Positions 16,841-24,878 of a stretch of 64,000 bases of DNA are shown here, one piece after another (position 1 is the first letter of the stretch; each line of letters opens with the position of its first letter). The notes below the pieces were generated by a model, which saw only the letters and a program-made list of their open reading frames with translations, was not told the origin of the DNA and made no database searches. The translations under genes were made by a program, and so were the position numbers. Origin of the DNA: Collimonas arenae (lineage in GTDB: Bacteria > Pseudomonadota > Gammaproteobacteria > Burkholderiales > Burkholderiaceae_D). Where the stretch lies: positions 2,976,001 through 3,040,000 of the forward strand of contig NZ_CP009962.1 of the NCBI RefSeq assembly GCF_000786695.1, in the 5' to 3' direction.

Positions 16841-17920
16841 ATGGGAAACATCAATGATTGCGGGAAACCGCGAAGCACCTTGCGGCCCGGCGCATTTCTA
16901 GCTGTTGCCGCACTATTACTCGTGATCGTCGCCTGCAGTGGGCGCGCCCGGGCCGATTCGAAACTGGTCGCCGTGCCGTTGCCCGCGCTCGCGGCAGATC
17001 CGCTCCAGACATCGGTGTCCGGCCTGTCGTCGGGCGCGTTCATGGCCGTCCAGTATCAGGTTGCCTATTCGGCTTCGGTGATCGGCGCCGGGGTGGTCGC
17101 CGGCGGCCCCTACTACTGTGCCGCCGGCAACCTGCTCAATGCCAATATCTGCATGGGACAGGTTCCCGGCGTTGCGCCAGAGCCGGCGCTCATGCTGGCT
17201 GCGGCTAAGGATTTTGCAGCGCTCGGACTGATCGACGCGGTCGGAAATTTGCGCAAACGGCGTATCTACCTGTTCAGCGGCACCAAGGATACGCTGGTGC
17301 TGCAAAAGGCCGTCGATAGCGCTGTTGCCTTTTTCAAACAGGCCGGCGTGCCAGATGCCAGTCTCTTGTACCTGAACCAGCTGCCGGCCGGTCATGCCCT
17401 GATTACACCATCGTTCGGCAACGACTGCGGCGCCAATGCCGCTCCCTATATCAGTCATTGCTCGGTTGGCGGGCAAAACTACGATCAGCCGGGTGCGTTG
17501 CTGCAACACATTTACGGCCGGTTGAAACCGCCGTCGAACAATCTGGGCGGACAACTCATCGCTTTCAAGCAAAGTGAATTCGCCAGCGCCGAAACCGGCA
17601 TGGCGGATGAGGCCTTCGCCTATATCCCACAAGCCTGCAGGCAAGGAAGCGCATGCAAGATCCATGTGGCGTTCCACGGCTGTACGCAGTCGGCGAAAAC
17701 GGTCGGCAACGATTTTTATCAGAAGACCAGTTACAACAGCTGGGCCGACAGCAACAATATTGTGGTTTTATATCCGCAGGTGAATGCATCGGTCGCGCCA
17801 TTCAATCCGCAAGACTGTTGGGACTGGTGGGGTTATACCGGCGCAAACTATGCACAAAAGGCCGGTCCGCAAATGGCGGCGGTGAGCGCAATGATAGCCA
17901 GATTGACGTCGAAGCCGTAA
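16841..17920 (+). CDS. Exported polyhydroxybutyrate depolymerase-type hydrolase
   Basis: 359 residues from the ATG at 16841, which follows AGAGGTAG; a more upstream ATG at 16817 lacks a ribosome binding site. A signal peptide ends near GRARADS. The nucleophile elbow is SGLSSGAFMAVQYQ (Ser in GLSSG); candidate partners are Asp in FSGTKDTLV and His in LPAGHALI. HVAFHGCTQS and WADSNNIVVLYPQ are typical of the esterase/PHB depolymerase family. Similar enzymes cleave short-chain polyhydroxyalkanoates in the periplasm or outside the cell. It stands alone and converges with the LysR gene. Substrate specificity is inferred from the family. Confidence 0.87.
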   Translation: MGNINDCGKPRSTLRPGAFLAVAALLLVIVACSGRARADSKLVAVPLPALAADPLQTSVSGLSSGAFMAVQYQVAYSASVIGAGVVAGGPYYCAAGNLLNANICMGQVPGVAPEPALMLAAAKDFAALGLIDAVGNLRKRRIYLFSGTKDTLVLQKAVDSAVAFFKQAGVPDASLLYLNQLPAGHALITPSFGNDCGANAAPYISHCSVGGQNYDQPGALLQHIYGRLKPPSNNLGGQLIAFKQSEFASAETGMADEAFAYIPQACRQGSACKIHVAFHGCTQSAKTVGNDFYQKTSYNSWADSNNIVVLYPQVNASVAPFNPQDCWDWWGYTGANYAQKAGPQMAAVSAMIARLTSKP

Positions 17921-17947
17921 ACGCTGGTACAGCAGGAACCGGCACCG

Positions 17948-18838
17948 TCAACGTTTCGCTTCTTGCTGCAGCCATTCGCAAAAATGCTTGATCAACGGCT
18001 GATCGGCCTGGTGCCGCGCCACTATCCACCAGTAGCTTCTGGCGCGTATCACGGGCTCCGCCAGAGGCGTTACCAGACGGCCGCTGGCAAGCTCATCGGT
18101 AATCAACGGCAATGGACCGAGCGCCACCCCGAGGCCGTCGATAGCGGCCTGCAAGGTCAGGTAGAAATGATCGAATGATTGTTTTTTCTTGAACAAGGCT
18201 GGCGCCATTTCCGCCGCCGCCAGCCATTTCGGCCAGGCATCCGGGCGGGTATCCGAATGCAACAAGGTATGTGCCGCGAGATCCCCGACAACCCGGATCG
18301 GCGCCCTAGCCAGCAGCGCCGGACTGCAAACCGGCAACTCGCTCTCTTCCAGGAACTCCCCGTATTCGCAATTTGGCCAGTGGCCGGGACCGCGGCGGAT
18401 GGCGACATCGAACTGTTCTCCCGCTCCGCCCAACGGCTGTTGCGAGGTAGAGGTAGACAACTTCAGCTCCACTCCCGGATACAAGCGCTGGAAGCCGCTC
18501 AGGCGCGGCAACAGCCAGCGCATGGCGAACGTTGACAAGGCATTGATATGCAGCACGCGTACCGTACCGGATTCACGCAACAGCTTGGTGGCAGTGGCGA
18601 TATTATCGAAAGCCGCCTGCACCGTAAGCAGGTAGCGGCGGCCGTCTTCGGTCAGCTGCACCCTTTTGCCGATACGATGGAATACCCGCATGCCGAGCCA
18701 GGCTTCGAGCGAAGCCACCTGACGGCTGACCGCGCCATGGGTCACATGGAGTTCTTCGCCCGCAGCCGAGAAGTTTTCAAAACGGGCAGCGGCTTCGAAG
18801 GCACGCAGCGCTTGCAGAGGAGGAAGTGTACGAGACAT
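17948..18838 (-). CDS. LysR-family transcriptional regulator (GcvA-like)
   Basis: 296 residues: an N-terminal winged helix (LPPLQALRAFEAAARFENFS, AAGEELHVTHGAVSRQVASL) and a LysR substrate-binding domain from about residue 90. The opening LPPLQALRAFEAAA is characteristic of the GcvA-like group, often regulating a divergent target. Here the neighbour on the divergent side is the trans-aconitate methyltransferase gene, 181 bp away. A perfect inverted repeat begins 2 bp upstream of the start codon and leaves no room for a Shine-Dalgarno sequence, so the message may be leaderless or the start may differ. The effector is unknown. Confidence 0.9.
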   Translation of the reverse strand: MSRTLPPLQALRAFEAAARFENFSAAGEELHVTHGAVSRQVASLEAWLGMRVFHRIGKRVQLTEDGRRYLLTVQAAFDNIATATKLLRESGTVRVLHINALSTFAMRWLLPRLSGFQRLYPGVELKLSTSTSQQPLGGAGEQFDVAIRRGPGHWPNCEYGEFLEESELPVCSPALLARAPIRVVGDLAAHTLLHSDTRPDAWPKWLAAAEMAPALFKKKQSFDHFYLTLQAAIDGLGVALGPLPLITDELASGRLVTPLAEPVIRARSYWWIVARHQADQPLIKHFCEWLQQEAKR

Positions 18839-18839
18839 G

Positions 18840-18860
18840 CTTGTGATTATAAATCACAAG
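18840..18860. promoter_or_regulatory. Perfect 21-bp inverted repeat at the LysR gene start
   Basis: CTTGTGATT and AATCACAAG form 9-bp arms around ATA. The site contains T-N11-A spacings typical of LysR-type operators and touches the translation start of the LysR gene. It is probably the autoregulatory site and might also affect the divergent methyltransferase gene. Confidence 0.65.
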
Positions 18861-19019
18861 CTGCCGGTAAAAAAGTCGATTTGTACCATCTTAAAATTTC
18901 TGTAACATGCGTCTATCGAATCAATTTTCACTGGTCCTTCAGCCTTGGCGACAAATTTAAGCTGAACCGGCTCACGTTAATCCTGACACATCGCCTTGTG
19001 ACAAATACTAGGAACCAAC

Positions 19020-19823
19020 ATGACTACTTCGACAGCAACGCCTTCCGACTCAAATAAAGACATGTGGGATGCTCAACAATATATGCGCTTCGGCAATGAA
19101 CGCCTGCGGCCGGCGCTCGATCTGCTGGCATATATTCCCGAGCAAGAGCCCCGGCATGTGGTCGATCTCGGTTGCGGCACCGGCAACGTCTCGGCGTTAT
19201 TGAAAGCCCGCTGGCCGGCCGCCGACGTACTCGGCGTCGACAGCTCCGCCAATATGCTGGCGGCGGCCTCTGCAGCAGTGCCGGAATGCCGCTTCCTCCA
19301 GGCTGACCTCAATCAATGGCAGCCGGATAACTTGCTGGATGTAATCTATTCGAACGCGACCTTGCAATGGCTTCCCGACCACCCCACCCTGCTTCCGCGC
19401 TTGTTGTCGTTCCTGCGGCCCGGCGGTTGGCTGGCCCTGCAAATGCCGGCCATGCAAGATGCGCCGTTGCGGCAAATGCAGGTGGAACTGGCGCAATCAC
19501 CAGCGTTCGCGCCTTATCTGAGCAAAATAAGGCAGCAACCGGGAATCCTGAGCACGGAGGACTATTACGACATGTTGCGCGCACGCAGCGCCATGCTCGA
19601 TATCTGGGAAACCACTTACCTGCACACGCTGCGCGGCGACGATGCAGTCACCAACTGGGCCGCCGGCACCAGTTTAAGGCCTTACCTGGAGGCCATACCG
19701 GATGACCGGCGCGAGGACTTCCGCGCCGCGTATGCGGAGAAGATGCGTACGGCTTACCCGCAACGCGAAAACGGCATCACGCTGCTGCCATTCAAACGGC
19801 TGTTCATTGTCGCCCACGTTTAA
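19020..19823 (+). CDS. tam: Trans-aconitate 2-methyltransferase
   Basis: 267 residues. S-adenosylmethionine-dependent class I methyltransferase with motif I VVDLGCGTGNVSALL (about 44-58), followed by GVDSSANMLAAA and a Tam-like body (IYSNATLQWLPDHPTLLPRL, FLRPGGWLALQMPAM, WETTYLHTL, NGITLLPFKRLFIVA). Tam methylates trans-aconitate, an inhibitor formed from the citric acid cycle intermediate cis-aconitate. Length matches the E. coli enzyme closely. AGGA precedes the start at good spacing. Confidence 0.92.
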   Translation: MTTSTATPSDSNKDMWDAQQYMRFGNERLRPALDLLAYIPEQEPRHVVDLGCGTGNVSALLKARWPAADVLGVDSSANMLAAASAAVPECRFLQADLNQWQPDNLLDVIYSNATLQWLPDHPTLLPRLLSFLRPGGWLALQMPAMQDAPLRQMQVELAQSPAFAPYLSKIRQQPGILSTEDYYDMLRARSAMLDIWETTYLHTLRGDDAVTNWAAGTSLRPYLEAIPDDRREDFRAAYAEKMRTAYPQRENGITLLPFKRLFIVAHV

Positions 19824-19865
19824 GCACCGCAGCAACCGTCTCAGCAACCGAACCAGACGCCAATC

Positions 19866-20438
19866 ATGACTACCGAAACACTCCTCAGCGACACAAGCAC
19901 GGTCAACGCAACGCCGACCACCCGCGAATTATTCATCGGCTTCCTTTCGCTAGGCCTGATCGGCTTCGGTGGCGTGCTGCCGCTGGCGCGGCGCATGATT
20001 GTCGAGCAGCGCCGCTGGCTCAATCCCGAGCAATTCACGGAATTGCTCGGCCTCTGCCAGTTTCTCCCAGGCGGCAATATCATCAACCTGGCAGTGGCGA
20101 TCGGCTTGCAGTTTCGCGGCGTGCCCGGCGCCCTCGCCTCGCTGCTGGGGCTGATTGCGGCGCCTTCAGCGATCGTGATCGGCCTGGGTGTGATCTACCA
20201 GCACTTCCAGAACGACGCACAGATACAACATCTGTTTGCCGGCCTGGCGGCCGCCGCCTCCGGCTTGCTGATTTCAATGGGCTTAAAGATGCTGCTGCCG
20301 CTGTTGAGAAAGCCGGTGCCGCTGCTCGTCGCCGGCCTGTTTTTCGTCGCCATCGCCCTGCTGCGGCTGCCCTTGCTTCCAACCATGCTGGTGCTGGCGC
20401 CGCTCAGCGTGCTGCTGACCTGGAAGCTGCCATCATGA
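19866..20438 (+). CDS. chrA: Chromate transporter, N-terminal half (short-chain CHR)
   Basis: 190 residues with about five membrane helices. FIGFLSLGLIGFGGVLPLAR, FTELLGLCQFLPGGNIINLA and GVPGALASLLGLIAAPSAIV match the CHR domain (PF02417) of chromate ion transporters. This is one half of a bidomain transporter split into two genes; the stop codon overlaps the start of the second half (ATGA), so subunits are probably made in equal amounts. The family exports chromate, and the natural role may be sulfate-related anion transport. Confidence 0.9.
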   Translation: MTTETLLSDTSTVNATPTTRELFIGFLSLGLIGFGGVLPLARRMIVEQRRWLNPEQFTELLGLCQFLPGGNIINLAVAIGLQFRGVPGALASLLGLIAAPSAIVIGLGVIYQHFQNDAQIQHLFAGLAAAASGLLISMGLKMLLPLLRKPVPLLVAGLFFVAIALLRLPLLPTMLVLAPLSVLLTWKLPS

Positions 20439-20962
20439 GCGCCACATTAATTTCTCTGGCAGCTATTTTCAGCCAACTATCATTGCTGGCTTTCGGCGGC
20501 GGCAATACCATCTTGCCGGAAATGCAAAGGCAGGTGGTCGATATCCACCATTGGATGTCGGCGCAAGATTTCAGCGCCATGTTCGCGCTGGCGCAAGCCG
20601 CACCGGGGCCGAACATGATGATAGTGACGCTGGTCGGCTGGCATGTGGCCGGCTGGCCTGGCGTGCTGGTCACCACACTGGCCAAATTCGGCCCCTCTTC
20701 ATTGCTGACAGGGGTCGTGCTGCATCTGTGGCAGCGCTTCAAGGACAAGCCTTGGCGCGCCACTGTGCAAGCCGGGCTGGTGCCGATGACGGTCGGCCTG
20801 GTGGCGGCCAGCGCTTCGCTGATAACCGAAGCGTCAATCCACACATGGGGCCTGACGCTGATCGCCGGGACCTGTGCGCTGATCACGTTCAAAAGCAAAG
20901 TACATCCGCTGTGGGTGCTGGCAGCGGGAGCCTTGCTGGGTCTGAGCGGATTTGGTCAATAA
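20435..20962 (+). CDS. chrA: Chromate transporter, C-terminal half (short-chain CHR)
   Basis: 175 residues; the second CHR domain (LAFGGGNTILPEMQRQVVDI, FSAMFALAQAAPGPNMMIVT, LVGWHVAGWPGVLVTTLAKF). The FGGG and PGPN motifs correspond to FGG and PGG in the first half, showing homologous halves that probably insert in opposite topologies. Overlaps the first half by 4 bp. Confidence 0.9.
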   Translation: MSATLISLAAIFSQLSLLAFGGGNTILPEMQRQVVDIHHWMSAQDFSAMFALAQAAPGPNMMIVTLVGWHVAGWPGVLVTTLAKFGPSSLLTGVVLHLWQRFKDKPWRATVQAGLVPMTVGLVAASASLITEASIHTWGLTLIAGTCALITFKSKVHPLWVLAAGALLGLSGFGQ

Positions 20963-21034
20963 ATGGCAGGTCACAGGGTATAGTATGGGCAGATCACCGA
21001 TGTTCACCATTGCTCACTATTTCCCTGACTGCAC

Positions 21035-21421
21035 ATGCACATTTCCGGCATCCATCACGTCGCCATCATCGCCTCCGATTACCCGCGCTCCAAACGGTTT
21101 TATACTGAATTGCTAGGCTTGGCCATCGTCGCCGAAACCTATCGCGAACAGCGCGATTCCTACAAACTCGACTTGTGCACGCCGGACGGGGTCCAGATCG
21201 AACTGTTCTCCTTCCCCTCGCCGCCGCCACGCGTCAGCCGGCCAGAAGCTTGCGGCTTGCGGCATCTGGCGTTCCGAGTGCCCGATGTTGACGCTGCGGC
21301 AAAAGAATTGCGCAGCCACGAGATTACAGTAGAAGACATCCGGACCGACGAATTTACCGGCAAGCGTTTTACGTTTTTTGCCGATCCCGACGGCTTGCCG
21401 CTGGAGCTTTATGAGAAATAG
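21035..21421 (+). CDS. VOC-family (glyoxalase-like) metalloprotein
   Basis: 128 residues, one vicinal-oxygen-chelate domain pair: HHVAIIASDYPRSKRFYTEL, YKLDLCTPDGVQIELFSFP, GLRHLAFRVPDVDAAAKEL, FADPDGLPLELYEK. Metal ligands are probably His8, Glu55-56 region, His77 and Glu near 125. This matches the GloA2/SMU1112c/YaeR subgroup, whose substrate is unknown. The gene is close to dbpA but probably has its own promoter. Confidence 0.85.
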   Translation: MHISGIHHVAIIASDYPRSKRFYTELLGLAIVAETYREQRDSYKLDLCTPDGVQIELFSFPSPPPRVSRPEACGLRHLAFRVPDVDAAAKELRSHEITVEDIRTDEFTGKRFTFFADPDGLPLELYEK

Positions 21422-21503
21422 CTTTTTGACAACAACATCCTCCACACTGGCCGTATGCCAGCCCACCTGTTAGACTTGCGTCCCTTTTAAGCTGGCGACC
21501 TAC

Positions 21504-22883
21504 ATGAAAACCACTTCTTTCAACAATCTCCCGCTGGCGCCGGCGCTACTCAGCAACCTGGATAGCCTTGGCTACCATGAGATGACCGCGATCCAGGCGC
21601 AAAGCCTGCCGGTGATCCTGGAGCGGCGCGACCTGATCGCCCAGGCCAAGACCGGCAGCGGCAAGACTGCGGCTTTCGGCATCGGTATCTTGCATAAACT
21701 CAATCCCAGTTACTTCGCGATCCAGGCGCTGGTGCTGTGCCCGACGCGCGAGCTGGCCGACCAAGTCGCCAAAGAGCTGCGCAGGCTGGCGCGCTTTGCC
21801 GACAACGTCAAGGTCCTTACTTTGTGCGGCGGCACCCCGATGGGACCGCAGATCGGCTCGCTGGAACACGGCGCACACATCATCGTCGGCACCCCGGGCC
21901 GTATCCGTGACCATATCGGCCGCGGCAGCATTAACCTGGGCACGGTGCAAACGCTGGTGCTGGATGAAGCTGACCGCATGGTCGACATGGGCTTCTACGA
22001 AGAAATCTCCGGCATCGTCAGCGCCTGCCCGGCACGCCGCCAGACCCTGCTCTTTTCGGCAACGTATCCTGACGATATCCGCAAGGCCAGCGCTGAATTC
22101 CTGCGCGATGCGGTAGAAGTCAAAGTTGAAGCGCAGCATGATGAAGGCCGTATCGAGCAGCGCTTTTACGAAGTTTCCTACGAAGGCCGCAACGCCGCCG
22201 TGGCGCAACTGCTGAACCATTACAAGCCGGTCTCGACGATTGCCTTTTGCAACACCAAGATCCATTGCCGCGAGCTGGCCGATGAGTTGCGCGCGCAAGG
22301 TTTCAGCGCACTGGCGTTGTACGGCGAACTGGAACAACGTGAGCGCGACGAAATCCTGGTGCGTTTCGCCAACCAGAGCTGTTCGGTGCTGGTGGCGACC
22401 GACGTCGCTGCCCGCGGGCTGGATATCCAGACCTTGGGCGCAGTGATCAATGTCGACGTTTCCAAGGACACTGAGGTCCACATCCATCGCATCGGCCGTA
22501 CCGGCCGTGGCCAGGATCGCGGCTTGGCGCTGAGCCTGTGTGCGCCGAATGAAAAGAAATGGGTCAAGCTGATCGAGGACTACCAGCAAGGACCTGTCAA
22601 CTGGTTCGATCTGACTGACCTGGAGCCGGCCTACGGTGAGCCATTGACTGCACCGATGCTGACCTTGTGCATCATGGGCGGCAAAAAAGACAAGTTGCGC
22701 CCGGGCGATCTGCTTGGCGCCCTGACCGGGGACGTCGGCCTGAGCAAGGAGCAGGTAGGCAAAATCAGCGTCTTTGAGTTTGTCACCTATGTTGCACTGG
22801 ATCGCCGCATTGCCAAACAGGCATTTTCCAAGTTAAGCAATGGTAATATCAAGGGCAAGAATTTCAAGATGCGCTTCATTTAA
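21504..22883 (+). CDS. dbpA: ATP-dependent RNA helicase DbpA
   Basis: 459 residues. DEAD-box core: Q motif (LDSLGYHEMTAIQAQSLPVI), motif I AKTGSGKT, Ia PTRELADQ, DEAD in LVLDEADRMVDMG, SAT in LLFSATYP, and C-terminal motifs VATDVAARGLDI and HRIGRTGR. The last 75 residues (MLTLCIMGGKKDKLRPGDLL ... IKGKNFKMRFI) form the DbpA RNA-binding domain that recognises hairpin 92 of 23S rRNA. The enzyme assists late 50S ribosome assembly. Confidence 0.96.
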   Translation: MKTTSFNNLPLAPALLSNLDSLGYHEMTAIQAQSLPVILERRDLIAQAKTGSGKTAAFGIGILHKLNPSYFAIQALVLCPTRELADQVAKELRRLARFADNVKVLTLCGGTPMGPQIGSLEHGAHIIVGTPGRIRDHIGRGSINLGTVQTLVLDEADRMVDMGFYEEISGIVSACPARRQTLLFSATYPDDIRKASAEFLRDAVEVKVEAQHDEGRIEQRFYEVSYEGRNAAVAQLLNHYKPVSTIAFCNTKIHCRELADELRAQGFSALALYGELEQRERDEILVRFANQSCSVLVATDVAARGLDIQTLGAVINVDVSKDTEVHIHRIGRTGRGQDRGLALSLCAPNEKKWVKLIEDYQQGPVNWFDLTDLEPAYGEPLTAPMLTLCIMGGKKDKLRPGDLLGALTGDVGLSKEQVGKISVFEFVTYVALDRRIAKQAFSKLSNGNIKGKNFKMRFI

Positions 22884-23218
22884 GTTCGGGCGCTGGCGGA
22901 TAGCGGCAATCCAGTTAACCCGGACAAATGGTCATATCGGCAATTATTTTTGAATGTGCACTCTTTTTCATATATGTCCACAATAACTCATTGTGTGTTA
23001 AATTTCTACTTGGAAACTTTTTTGCGGACGCGGAAATCCGAGGCCCGTGTCACGCAACTGAAGCCAAAAAAGGCATCCAAATGCTAGCTGATGTGATGTT
23101 GCAGGGTTCGGCGAATCAAGAAAGCAATTGTCCTTTCCTGATAAAAGCTGGCCGTCCTGCAGCATGAGAAAAGACTTTCCTTCCATGAAAAACGCACATT
23201 TTTTACGGGAGTGCAGGT
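22884..23218. other. Intergenic region upstream of the LuxR-type gene
   Basis: 335 bp without a convincing gene. A 79-codon frame (22928-23167) has unlikely composition. AT-rich from about 22940 to 23020, where a promoter for the luxR-type gene probably lies. No lux box with the full CTG-N10-CAG spacing was found here; the closest match (23148-23162) has nine bases between the half sites. Confidence 0.4.
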
Positions 23219-23929
23219 ATGCATGATTGGCAAGAGCAACAAATGCAGTCGCTGTTGAGCGCAAAAACCGCGCCCATCCTTTTTAACTCGCTATCAGGAG
23301 TCGTCAAGCAACTGGGCTTCGATTTCTGTGCTTACGATATGCGTCTGCCCTGGCCCGTGGCCCAGCCCAAGGTGGTCAGTCTGAACAACTATCCGTCAAG
23401 CTGGCGACAGCGCTACAACCAAGAGCTGTATGAAAAGGTCGACCCTACCGTCCACCATGGCCGGCACTCCTCCTTGCCGATGATCTGGTCCGACCAGAAC
23501 ATTGCCAGCAACCGGTCATTCTGGGAAGACGCTCGTTCGCACGGCTTGCATGCAGGCTGGGCGCAATCCCGCCATGATGCCAAGGGAATTTGCGGCCTGC
23601 TCAACCTGTCGCGCTCGGACGACCATGTATCGCGCAAGGAGCTGCGTGAAATCTCGCACCGCCTGTCATGGCTGGTCGATGTTGCCCATGAAGGCCTGTC
23701 GTCGCTGCTGATCGAGAAACACATGCCGGAAGCCGACACCCAGCTGACTACGCGGGAAATTGAAGTACTGCGCTGGACGGCAGATGGCAAAACCTCGAGC
23801 GAGGTGAGCGAAATCATGCATATCTCTGATCGCACGGTGAATTTTCATATTTCGAACACCTTGAAAAAACTTAACGCGACCAACAAGACAGCAGCGGCCA
23901 TCAAGGCCGCCATGCTCGGCATCCTATAG
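23219..23929 (+). CDS. LuxR-type acyl-homoserine lactone receptor/regulator
   Basis: 236 residues. The N-terminal autoinducer-binding domain carries all canonical residues: Trp62, Tyr66, Asp75-Pro76, Trp90 and a Gly near 126. The C-terminal LuxR helix-turn-helix is at about 172-230 (LTTREIEVLRWTADGKTSSE, VSEIMHISDRTVNFHISNTL). GGGAG precedes the ATG. It lies 165 bp upstream of the synthase gene in the same direction, the usual solo-pair layout. It should bind the signal made by the neighbour and act on the lux box before that gene. Confidence 0.95.
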   Translation: MHDWQEQQMQSLLSAKTAPILFNSLSGVVKQLGFDFCAYDMRLPWPVAQPKVVSLNNYPSSWRQRYNQELYEKVDPTVHHGRHSSLPMIWSDQNIASNRSFWEDARSHGLHAGWAQSRHDAKGICGLLNLSRSDDHVSRKELREISHRLSWLVDVAHEGLSSLLIEKHMPEADTQLTTREIEVLRWTADGKTSSEVSEIMHISDRTVNFHISNTLKKLNATNKTAAAIKAAMLGIL

Positions 23930-23955
23930 TTGCATCGGGAGCCCGTTTCACCCCA

Positions 23956-23979
23956 ATCCGGCCTGGCCGGATTTTTTTC
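23956..23979 (+). terminator. Rho-independent terminator after the luxR-type gene
   Basis: ATCCGGC and GCCGGAT form a 7-bp stem with a 3-nt loop followed by seven T residues. It separates transcription of the regulator from the synthase, which therefore uses its own promoter. Confidence 0.9.
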
Positions 23980-23990
23980 GCCTGTCGATA

Positions 23991-24015
23991 TGCACAGGTC
24001 GCGCCTGTCTGTGCA
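23991..24015. promoter_or_regulatory. Nested inverted repeat upstream of the lux box
   Basis: Outer arms TGCACAG and CTGTGCA enclose inner arms ACAGG and CCTGT. The dyad abuts the lux box and shares its CTG/CAG core motifs, so it may be a second regulator site (for LuxR or another protein). No family-specific consensus is matched. Confidence 0.45.
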
Positions 24016-24034
24016 CCTGTAAACCTTTACAGTT
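24015..24034 (+). promoter_or_regulatory. lux box
   Basis: ACCTGTAAACCTTTACAGTT: a 20-bp element with CTG-N10-CAG spacing and arms ACCTGTAAA / TTTACAGTT. It is centred about 70 bp upstream of the synthase start, consistent with LuxR-type activation at a class II promoter and positive feedback. Confidence 0.85.
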
Positions 24035-24094
24035 ACGTTTCCCCCCTCATACGCCTGAAAATTAATTCATACACATTTATCAAGGACATCAGTG

Positions 24095-24769
24095 ATGAAA
24101 GTCATTACCGGGAGCGCTTCCGAGCTACCAAATGATCTATTTTCTAAGGTATGCAGTTATCGCCACAAAGTGTTCGTGGAAACCCTGGGTTGGAATCTGG
24201 ATACGAAAGAAGGCATCGAACTGGACCAGTTTGATCATGCGGGCACCATCTATGTGGTGGCGCTTGACGAGGACTGCGAAGTAATAGGCTGCGGCCGCCT
24301 GCTGCCGACCAGCCAGCCGTATCTGCTAGGAGAAGTATTTCCGCAACTGCTGAAAGGCGCTACGCCGCCATGCACCCCCGACATCTGGGAATTATCGCGT
24401 TTCGCCGCCATGGATTTCAACAAGAAGAGCGATACGGTTCTCGACCAGGTATCGTCATCGATCGCCGTCAAGCTGCTGCAGGCCGCGATCGCCTGTGCTG
24501 CCCGGCTCGGCGCCAAGCGCCTGGTCACAGTCTCACCGATAGGCATGGAGCGCTGGTTGCGCAGAGGCGGCTTCGTTACGCAACGCATGGCGCCGCCGAT
24601 GACGATAGACGGCCATGCCCTGTTTGCCTGCCTGATTGAAGTACAAAAAAGTCCCGCGCCCCTGTTCGGCGAACAGCCGTTTTTCAATCACCAGACAACC
24701 TTGCGCAAGCCGGAACATTCCCATTGGCAGACCACGCGCAGTGCACAACCAGCCACCTCGGAGGCTTGA
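24095..24769 (+). CDS. Acyl-homoserine lactone synthase (LuxI family)
   Basis: 224 residues from the ATG at 24095 (a GTG codon directly precedes it). Conserved family residues are present: Arg23, Phe27, Trp33, Asp44, Asp47, Arg68 (GCGRLLPT), Glu99 and Arg102 (WELSRFA). The enzyme makes an N-acyl-homoserine lactone from S-adenosylmethionine and acyl-ACP in the cytoplasm. The C-terminus has a 35-residue extension after the core. The acyl chain cannot be predicted safely. A lux box upstream indicates control by the adjacent LuxR-type protein. Confidence 0.95.
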   Translation: MKVITGSASELPNDLFSKVCSYRHKVFVETLGWNLDTKEGIELDQFDHAGTIYVVALDEDCEVIGCGRLLPTSQPYLLGEVFPQLLKGATPPCTPDIWELSRFAAMDFNKKSDTVLDQVSSSIAVKLLQAAIACAARLGAKRLVTVSPIGMERWLRRGGFVTQRMAPPMTIDGHALFACLIEVQKSPAPLFGEQPFFNHQTTLRKPEHSHWQTTRSAQPATSEA

Positions 24770-24807
24770 TAGCGGGCGCGCCACCGCAATTGACACGTGG
24801 CAGAACC

Positions 24808-24872
24808 TTCCCTTATTGTGAATGACCATAACTGGTCCCAGTGTCTGGCACTGGCGTTTGACAATAAGGGAA
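24808..24872 (+). promoter_or_regulatory. Folded 5' leader that hides the ltrA ribosome binding site
   Basis: A perfect 12-bp outer stem (TTCCCTTATTGT at 24808-24819 with ACAATAAGGGAA at 24861-24872) encloses two perfect hairpins: GACCA-TAAC-TGGTC (24824-24837) and CCAGTG-TCTGG-CACTGG (24838-24854). The 3' strand of the outer stem contains the Shine-Dalgarno sequence AAGGGA of the gene that starts at 24879. The fold is a three-way junction of 65 nt. This is seen directly; a regulatory role (thermosensor, riboswitch or translation block) is inference. It could alternatively be a short repeated DNA element. Confidence 0.6.
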
Positions 24873-24878
24873 ATAACG

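Noticed and set aside
23148..23162. CTG and CAG half sites upstream of the luxR-type gene
   Set aside because: Nine bases between them rather than ten, and flanking bases do not match a lux box.
22928..23167. A 79-codon frame upstream of the luxR-type gene
   Set aside because: No ribosome binding site, mixed hydrophobic and cysteine-rich composition and no family resemblance; more likely promoter DNA.
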